Notes under the pieces: generated by a model
Seen by the model: the letters and a program-made list of their open reading frames with translations, nothing else
The model's database searches: none
Told to the model about the DNA's origin: nothing
Shown here: positions 4,992 to 5,024 of the stretch, piece by piece
How the letters are laid out: every line of letters begins with the position of its first letter
How positions within the stretch are numbered: position 1 is the first letter of the stretch
NCBI GenBank assembly: GCA_027311485.1
Contig: DAICYU010000183.1
Span: 1 to 5,024, forward strand
DNA length: 5,024 bases
Reading direction: 5' to 3'
Origin: Acetobacteraceae bacterium
Lineage (GTDB): Bacteria; Pseudomonadota; Alphaproteobacteria; Acetobacterales; Acetobacteraceae
Translations under genes and position numbers: made by a program

Positions 4992-5024
4992 TACCGGCGC
5001 TGCAACACAGCAAGCCGTGCAAGT

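Noticed and set aside
1..5024. Mobile elements, CRISPR arrays, tRNA/rRNA genes, PpsR-type operator sites
   Set aside because: No transposase, direct-repeat array, tRNA-like fold or convincing TGT-N12-ACA palindrome was seen in the short non-coding stretches.

Overview
The window is the distal part of a purple-bacterial photosynthesis gene cluster, read left to right on the + strand. It is followed by a high-potential iron-sulfur protein gene and, converging from the right edge, an unrelated small lipoprotein gene. The DNA is GC-rich with GC-biased third codon positions. The order puhB-puhC-small ORF-acsF-puhE-hemA is the usual arrangement in phototrophic Alphaproteobacteria. The HiPIP gene directly after hemA makes me lean towards a Rhodospirillales/Acetobacteraceae-type phototroph (for example a Rhodopila- or Acidiphilium-like organism), but that placement is inference.

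Layout: 1-324, C-terminal half of PuhB (cut by the window edge); 338-790, PuhC; 787-1065, a 92-aa protein in the position of BciE; 1062-2108, AcsF, the aerobic Mg-protoporphyrin monomethyl ester cyclase; 2110-2952, PuhE; 2949-4160, HemA (5-aminolevulinate synthase); 4201-4467, a Tat-exported HiPIP; 4468-4649, a convergent intergenic region rich in inverted repeats, with a strong hairpin after HiPIP; 4650-4991 on the - strand, a lipoprotein of unknown function whose true start may lie at or beyond the right edge.

The genes form one functional unit. HemA makes the first committed tetrapyrrole precursor. AcsF, probably with BciE, closes the isocyclic ring of bacteriochlorophyll in an oxygen-dependent reaction. 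PuhB, PuhC and PuhE are membrane proteins that assist reaction-centre/LH1 assembly. HiPIP is a plausible periplasmic electron donor to the reaction-centre cytochrome. Three four-base ATGA overlaps and a one-base gap tie puhC through hemA into a tightly coupled operon. HiPIP is separated by 40 bases and has its own good ribosome binding site.

I found no mobile elements, CRISPR arrays, tRNAs or rRNAs, and no convincing undescribed system. The least explained parts are the small BciE-position protein, a His/Cys-rich loop in PuhE, and a protein-like minus-strand reading frame in the convergent intergenic region.
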